Shown: positions 7,354 to 9,362 of the stretch, piece by piece
Position numbering within the stretch: the first letter of the stretch is position 1
Layout of the letters: every line of letters starts with the position of its first letter
DNA from: an uncultured Clostridia bacterium
Lineage (GTDB): Bacteria > Bacillota > Clostridia > Oscillospirales > Acutalibacteraceae
Direction: 5' to 3'
NCBI GenBank assembly: GCA_947624755.1
Contig: CANQLQ010000058.1
Span: 1 to 9,362, forward strand
DNA: 9,362 nt
The notes under the pieces: generated by a model
What the model was told of the DNA's origin: nothing
The model's input: only the letters and a program-made list of their open reading frames with translations
Database searches by the model: none
Translations under genes and position numbers: made by a program

Positions 7354-7557
7354 TTATTTTGAAGCGAGATATTCATTGATTGTGTTTACAAGTGCATCAA
7401 CATCTACTCCGTGAACCGCACATGCGTCTTCAACAGATTCTCCTCTTGAAGCCGGACAACCAAGACAATGCATACCCATTTCAAAAAAGAACATCGCCGT
7501 ACCGCTGTCTGCGTCAAGAATGTCTCCGATGAGCATATCTTTTGTAATTTCTTTCAT
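7354..7557 (-). CDS. DUF1858 protein (hybrid-cluster-protein-associated redox disulfide domain)
   Basis: A 67-residue protein made of one DUF1858 domain, a small helical fold often found alone or fused to redox proteins in anaerobes. Typical family features are the N-terminal I-T-K-D-M-L-I-G-D-I-L segment (4-14), the F-F-E-M-G-M-H-C-L-G-C run (24-34) with a C31-x-x-C34 pair, and a third cysteine at 46. The CxxC is predicted to be a redox-active disulfide, but no substrate or partner is established and none is encoded nearby. The ATG at 7557 has AGGG about 13 bases upstream, a rather long spacing. It is first in the minus-strand series and is separated from trmK by a terminator-like hairpin, so it is probably the most highly transcribed member. 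A MITE-like element sits in its leader. Confidence 0.88.
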   Translation of the reverse strand: MKEITKDMLIGDILDADSGTAMFFFEMGMHCLGCPASRGESVEDACAVHGVDVDALVNTINEYLASK

Positions 7558-7801
7558 AATTATATTAACACCCTTTCATTTGTTTTTAAAAACCGAAAAA
7601 GTTAATGGAATCACTGATTAATACAAGCCGCCATTCTTGACGGTAAATTATTCCGTCATTTAGCCCAAAAATTCTCGTTAATACACAAAGTATTGCCTCA
7701 AATTTTTGAACAAACTGACGAAAAATTTCCTCGCCAATTAGGGCACCCTGAATTAATCAGTGCTTCCTTATGAAAAAGAAGCATAACATCATTTCGGTGT
7801 A
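7558..7801 (-). other. Predicted 5' leader of the DUF1858-trmK-nif3-rqcH-dnaE series
   Basis: If transcription starts about 7 bases after the TATAAT at 7808-7813, the leader is about 244 nt, and roughly 170 nt of it is the MITE-like element. Removing the element and one copy of its duplication leaves a leader of about 67 nt. I see no riboswitch, no T-box and no small gene here. The leader's only clear potential structure is pairing of the two element termini. Confidence 0.5.
7602..7771. mobile_element. MITE-like non-coding element with terminal inverted repeats
   Basis: A 170-base segment bounded by imperfect inverted repeats. The left end (7602-7622) contains GGAATCACTGATTAAT. The right end (7752-7771), reverse-complemented, contains GGAAGCACTGATTAAT. 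The 7-base word GAAAAAG abuts both ends (7595-7601 and 7772-7778), a candidate target-site duplication, though A-rich enough to arise by chance. There is no open reading frame of note. The interior has a small inverted repeat, TGACGG (7638-7643) with CCGTCA (7653-7658). These features fit a miniature inverted-repeat element moved by a transposase encoded elsewhere. It lies between the promoter at 7808-7836 and the DUF1858 start, so it would be transcribed as leader RNA. The transposase family cannot be named from this sequence. Confidence 0.7.
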
Positions 7802-7807
7802 TGACTT

Positions 7808-7836
7808 ATTATATATCTATTTGTACCCAATTGCAA
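7808..7836 (-). promoter_or_regulatory. Sigma-A-type promoter of the DUF1858 to dnaE series
   Basis: On the minus strand TTGCAA (7836-7831), a 17-base spacer and a perfect TATAAT (7813-7808). It is the only good promoter I find between the zinc-ribbon gene's terminator and the DUF1858 start. It lies upstream of the MITE-like element, so the element does not separate the -35 and -10 boxes but lengthens the leader. Confidence 0.7.
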
Positions 7837-7874
7837 GCGGTTTATAAATTATTCTTTGAGCATAAAAGACTGTC

Positions 7875-7917
7875 GATACCGCACAAAGATAAATAAAAGA
7901 CTTCGTGCGGCATTATC
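7875..7917. repeat. Stem-loop between the zinc-ribbon terminator and the operon promoter
   Basis: CCGCAC (7879-7884) pairs with GTGCGG (7905-7910). The stem extends inward by AAG/CTT after one mismatch, and outward by GATA/TATC across a 3-base bulge. The loop is 12 AT-rich bases. It is not followed by a T-run in either direction, so it is not a simple terminator. The 10-base word ATAAAAGACT is repeated directly at 7862-7871 and 7893-7902, the second copy inside the loop arm. It may be an upstream control site for the promoter at 7808-7836 or a secondary 3'-end structure. No function can be assigned. Confidence 0.4.
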
Positions 7918-7918
7918 T

Positions 7919-7946
7919 TAAAAAAGAGCTGCTTTTGCAGCTCTCA
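7919..7946 (-). terminator. Intrinsic terminator of the zinc-ribbon membrane protein gene
   Basis: On the minus strand AGAGCTGC (7944-7937), loop AAAA, GCAGCTCT (7932-7925) form a perfect 8-bp stem followed by a run of T residues. It begins only 3 bases after the stop codon at 7948. This is the strongest terminator in the window and isolates the gene from the downstream series. Confidence 0.88.
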
Positions 7947-7947
7947 A

Positions 7948-8376
7948 TTATGCAAACATATATTTCTTGACAAGCACAGCAAGAATAACAACCATGTAAA
8001 GGTTTACGCCAACCATTGTTGCATTAAGAAGCGAAACCGCCTTTTTTTCATAGCCTTTTTTCTTTGCACTGCGATACAAAAGAAGTCCGATTAAAGGAAT
8101 AATGCAAGATATAAACTTTGCAAAACCTCCTGCTCTTGCCTTTTTTGCCGCTTTCTTTGCCGCTTTCGGATCAAGCGGTACTGCCGGGGCAGCTTCAACA
8201 GCTGGTTCTTGCGCTTCGGGCGGAGCAACAGCAACTGCCGCTTCAGCTTCTGCCGGCGCGGCTGCCGGTGCGTTGGCTTCTTCTTTTACGGGAGCGTCAG
8301 CTTCAATTTTTTGACCGCAAATAAAGCAAAAATCAGAACCGTCTTCAATTTCATTTCCACAGAATTTACAAATCAT
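7948..8376 (-). CDS. Zinc-ribbon membrane protein with Ala/Pro/Glu-rich linker, function unknown
   Basis: A 142-residue protein I cannot name. It opens with a zinc ribbon, C3-x2-C6-x10-C17-x2-C20, of the kind found at the N-terminus of many Bacillota membrane proteins. Residues 26-70 form a low-complexity linker rich in Ala, Pro and Glu, followed by a basic Lys/Ala segment (71-82). Two hydrophobic stretches follow: 85-101 (FAKFISCIIPLIGLLLY) and about 119-136 (ATMVGVNLYMVVILAVLV), with a Lys-rich loop between them. The layout suggests a cytoplasmic ribbon tethered to two membrane helices. There is no signal peptide and no catalytic motif. The ATG at 8376 has a consensus GGAGGA 7 bases upstream. 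It is a single-gene unit with its own promoter (8405-8433) and terminator (7919-7946), and it is divergent from an ABC-F gene. The linker makes its codon use Ala-rich, which need not mean transfer. Confidence 0.85.
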   Translation of the reverse strand: MICKFCGNEIEDGSDFCFICGQKIEADAPVKEEANAPAAAPAEAEAAVAVAPPEAQEPAVEAAPAVPLDPKAAKKAAKKARAGGFAKFISCIIPLIGLLLYRSAKKKGYEKKAVSLLNATMVGVNLYMVVILAVLVKKYMFA

Positions 8377-8404
8377 TATATTTCCTCCAATATATTTTTT
8401 GTTT

Positions 8405-8433
8405 ATTATATCATCATAAATTTTATTTTACAA
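8405..8433 (-). promoter_or_regulatory. Sigma-A-type promoter of the zinc-ribbon membrane protein gene
   Basis: On the minus strand TTGTAA (8433-8428), a 17-base spacer and a perfect TATAAT (8410-8405), about 29 bases upstream of the ATG. It is divergent from the promoter at 8496-8524. The region is very AT-rich, so the -35 call is weaker than the -10. Confidence 0.65.
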
Positions 8434-8452
8434 GAGATTATCCAAACATTTT

Positions 8453-8474
8453 TTTATTTTAATCATAAAATAAA
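8453..8474. repeat. AT-only perfect inverted repeat between divergent promoters
   Basis: TTTATTTTA (8453-8461) and TAAAATAAA (8466-8474) form a 9-bp perfect inverted repeat with a 4-base centre. It lies between the -35 boxes of the two divergent promoters. It could be an operator serving either gene, but the background is so AT-rich that chance is a real alternative. Confidence 0.3.
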
Positions 8475-8495
8475 TGAAAAAAAAGATTATTTTTC

Positions 8496-8524
8496 TTGAT
8501 TGATTGATAATTTTAATGTAAAAT
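8496..8524 (+). promoter_or_regulatory. Sigma-A-type promoter of the ABC-F gene
   Basis: TTGATT (8496-8501), a 17-base spacer and TAAAAT (8519-8524). Transcription would start near 8531, giving a leader of about 25 nt. There is no room for the long attenuator leader seen ahead of antibiotic-inducible ABC-F resistance genes, which hints at a constitutive housekeeping member. Confidence 0.6.
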
Positions 8525-8555
8525 ACAGTGAGAATCAAAGGACGGAGTGAAAAAA

Positions 8556-9362
8556 TTGTCTCTTATCAGTGCAAACAACTTAACGATTGCTTTTTCTGAA
8601 AAAGATGTTCTTGATAAAATTTCGTTTCAAATCGAAGATAAAAACAAAGTAGGTCTTGTCGGAGCAAACGGTGCAGGCAAAACTACCCTTTTTAAAATTA
8701 TTACAAAAGAATATTTGCCGAATGACGGAACATTGTCTGTCGGAAGGGACACCGTTGTCGGCTATATGGAACAGCACGCCTGTGCTTCTTCCGAAAAAAC
8801 TATGCTCGAAGAGCTTATGACAGTCTTCGGTTATCTTTATGAAATTGAAGATGAAATAAAAGAGCTTGAACAAAACCTCGATGAAACGCAAAACGATTTT
8901 GAAACTAAAATTGAAAGGCTGCAATTTCTTAACACGAAATATGAAAGACTTGGCGGTCTTACATACAAAAATCGCGCAAGGTCTGCTCTTATCGGTCTCG
9001 GCTTCGACGAAAATGATTTTAGTCTTCCCTGCTCTCTTTTAAGCGGAGGACAGCGTTCAAAAGTCAGTCTTTGCAAATTGCTGCTTTCGGGCGCAAATCT
9101 TCTGCTTCTTGACGAACCGACAAACCATCTTGATATTGACAGCGTCACCTGGCTTGAAGGCTGGCTTAATGAATATAACGGAAGCTTTATTGTAATTTCT
9201 CACGACAGATATTTCCTTGACAAGGTTACAAACAGAACCTTTGAACTTGAAAGAGGCCGCTTATATTCGGCCGACAGAAATTATTCGGGATACATCGAAC
9301 TTAAAGAAGAACGCCGTAAGGCCGAGCAAAAAGTATACGACAGCAAGATTAAAGAAATTCAC
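8556..9362 (+). CDS. ABC-F family ATP-binding protein, N-terminal half (cut by window edge)
   Basis: ABC-F proteins are soluble twin-ATPase factors that bind the ribosomal E site. Members act in translation regulation, relief of stalling, or protection from antibiotics. The 269 codons present cover the first ATPase domain: Walker A GANGAGKTT (36-44), an inserted charged 'arm' (about 83-135), signature LSGGQ (162-166), Walker B LLLLDEPTNHLD with D186 and E187, and the switch histidine H216 in SHDRYFLD. The frame then enters the charged inter-domain linker (LKEERRKAEQK). No membrane segment is present. The arm suggests a YdiF/Uup-like housekeeping member, but this cannot be settled without the linker and second domain. 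I choose the TTG at 8556, with GGAG 8 bases upstream, giving an MSLIS start typical of the family. An in-frame GTG at 8547 is possible. Confidence 0.93.
   Translation, partial: MSLISANNLTIAFSEKDVLDKISFQIEDKNKVGLVGANGAGKTTLFKIITKEYLPNDGTLSVGRDTVVGYMEQHACASSEKTMLEELMTVFGYLYEIEDEIKELEQNLDETQNDFETKIERLQFLNTKYERLGGLTYKNRARSALIGLGFDENDFSLPCSLLSGGQRSKVSLCKLLLSGANLLLLDEPTNHLDIDSVTWLEGWLNEYNGSFIVISHDRYFLDKVTNRTFELERGRLYSADRNYSGYIELKEERRKAEQKVYDSKIKEIH

Noticed and set aside
7602..7771. CRISPR array or riboswitch in the long leader
   Set aside because: There are no regularly spaced direct repeats and no known riboswitch or T-box core. The paired inverted termini fit a MITE better.
8118..8324. Leu/Gln/Pro-rich and Ala/Ser-rich plus-strand frames opposite the zinc-ribbon gene
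   Set aside because: They mirror the repetitive Ala/Pro/Glu linker codons read in other frames. They have no start signals.
8525..8555. Antibiotic-responsive attenuator leader for the ABC-F gene
   Set aside because: The space between the predicted promoter and the start codon is about 25 nt, with no leader peptide or competing hairpins.
8580..9148. Minus-strand frames inside the ABC-F gene
   Set aside because: The plus-strand frame carries every ABC motif in order, so the minus-strand frames are shadows.

Overview
The window looks like core chromosome of a low-GC Gram-positive bacterium, most likely a gut-type Clostridia (Oscillospiraceae or Ruminococcaceae-like). This rests on the dnaE-pfkA order, the trmK-nif3 pair, strong GGAGG-type ribosome binding sites, GTG and TTG starts, and the AT-rich intergenic regions. 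TGA is used as a stop (trmK, nif3), so the standard bacterial code applies. No genus can be fixed from the sequence alone.

Layout. Most genes lie on the minus strand and read right to left. A promoter near 7808-7836 appears to drive a compact series: a 67-residue DUF1858 CxxC redox-type protein (7354-7557), trmK (tRNA m1A22 methyltransferase, 6571-7278), a Nif3-family metalloprotein (5795-6559), rqcH (ribosome rescue factor, 3996-5750) and dnaE (DNA polymerase III alpha subunit, 518-3982). A hairpin with a T-run separates the DUF1858 gene from trmK. From trmK onward the gaps are 11 to 44 bases, and I see no internal promoter. pfkA (6-phosphofructokinase) follows dnaE. It has its own promoter inside the 188-base gap and runs off the left edge. 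The series therefore joins tRNA modification, rescue of stalled ribosomes, DNA replication and glycolysis, a housekeeping neighbourhood rather than a dedicated pathway.

Right end. A monocistronic minus-strand gene (7948-8376) encodes a small membrane protein with an N-terminal zinc ribbon and an Ala/Pro/Glu-rich linker. It has a clear promoter and a strong terminator. Divergent from it, on the plus strand, an ABC-F ATPase gene begins at 8556 and leaves the window after its first ATPase domain.

Non-coding structure. The 390-base gap at 7558-7947 holds the operon promoter, a stem-loop, and a 170-base element (7602-7771) with imperfect 20-base terminal inverted repeats and a possible 7-base target duplication. 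This looks like a MITE inserted in the 5' leader of the operon. A solitary copy of the same terminus (17 of 19 bases) lies in the pfkA leader at 432-450. The rqcH ribosome binding site is unusual: a perfect 7-bp hairpin separates the Shine-Dalgarno sequence from the best start codon. I found no phage, CRISPR, toxin or defence genes and no clearly new multi-gene system. The most notable items are the MITE-like element and the folded translation start of rqcH.
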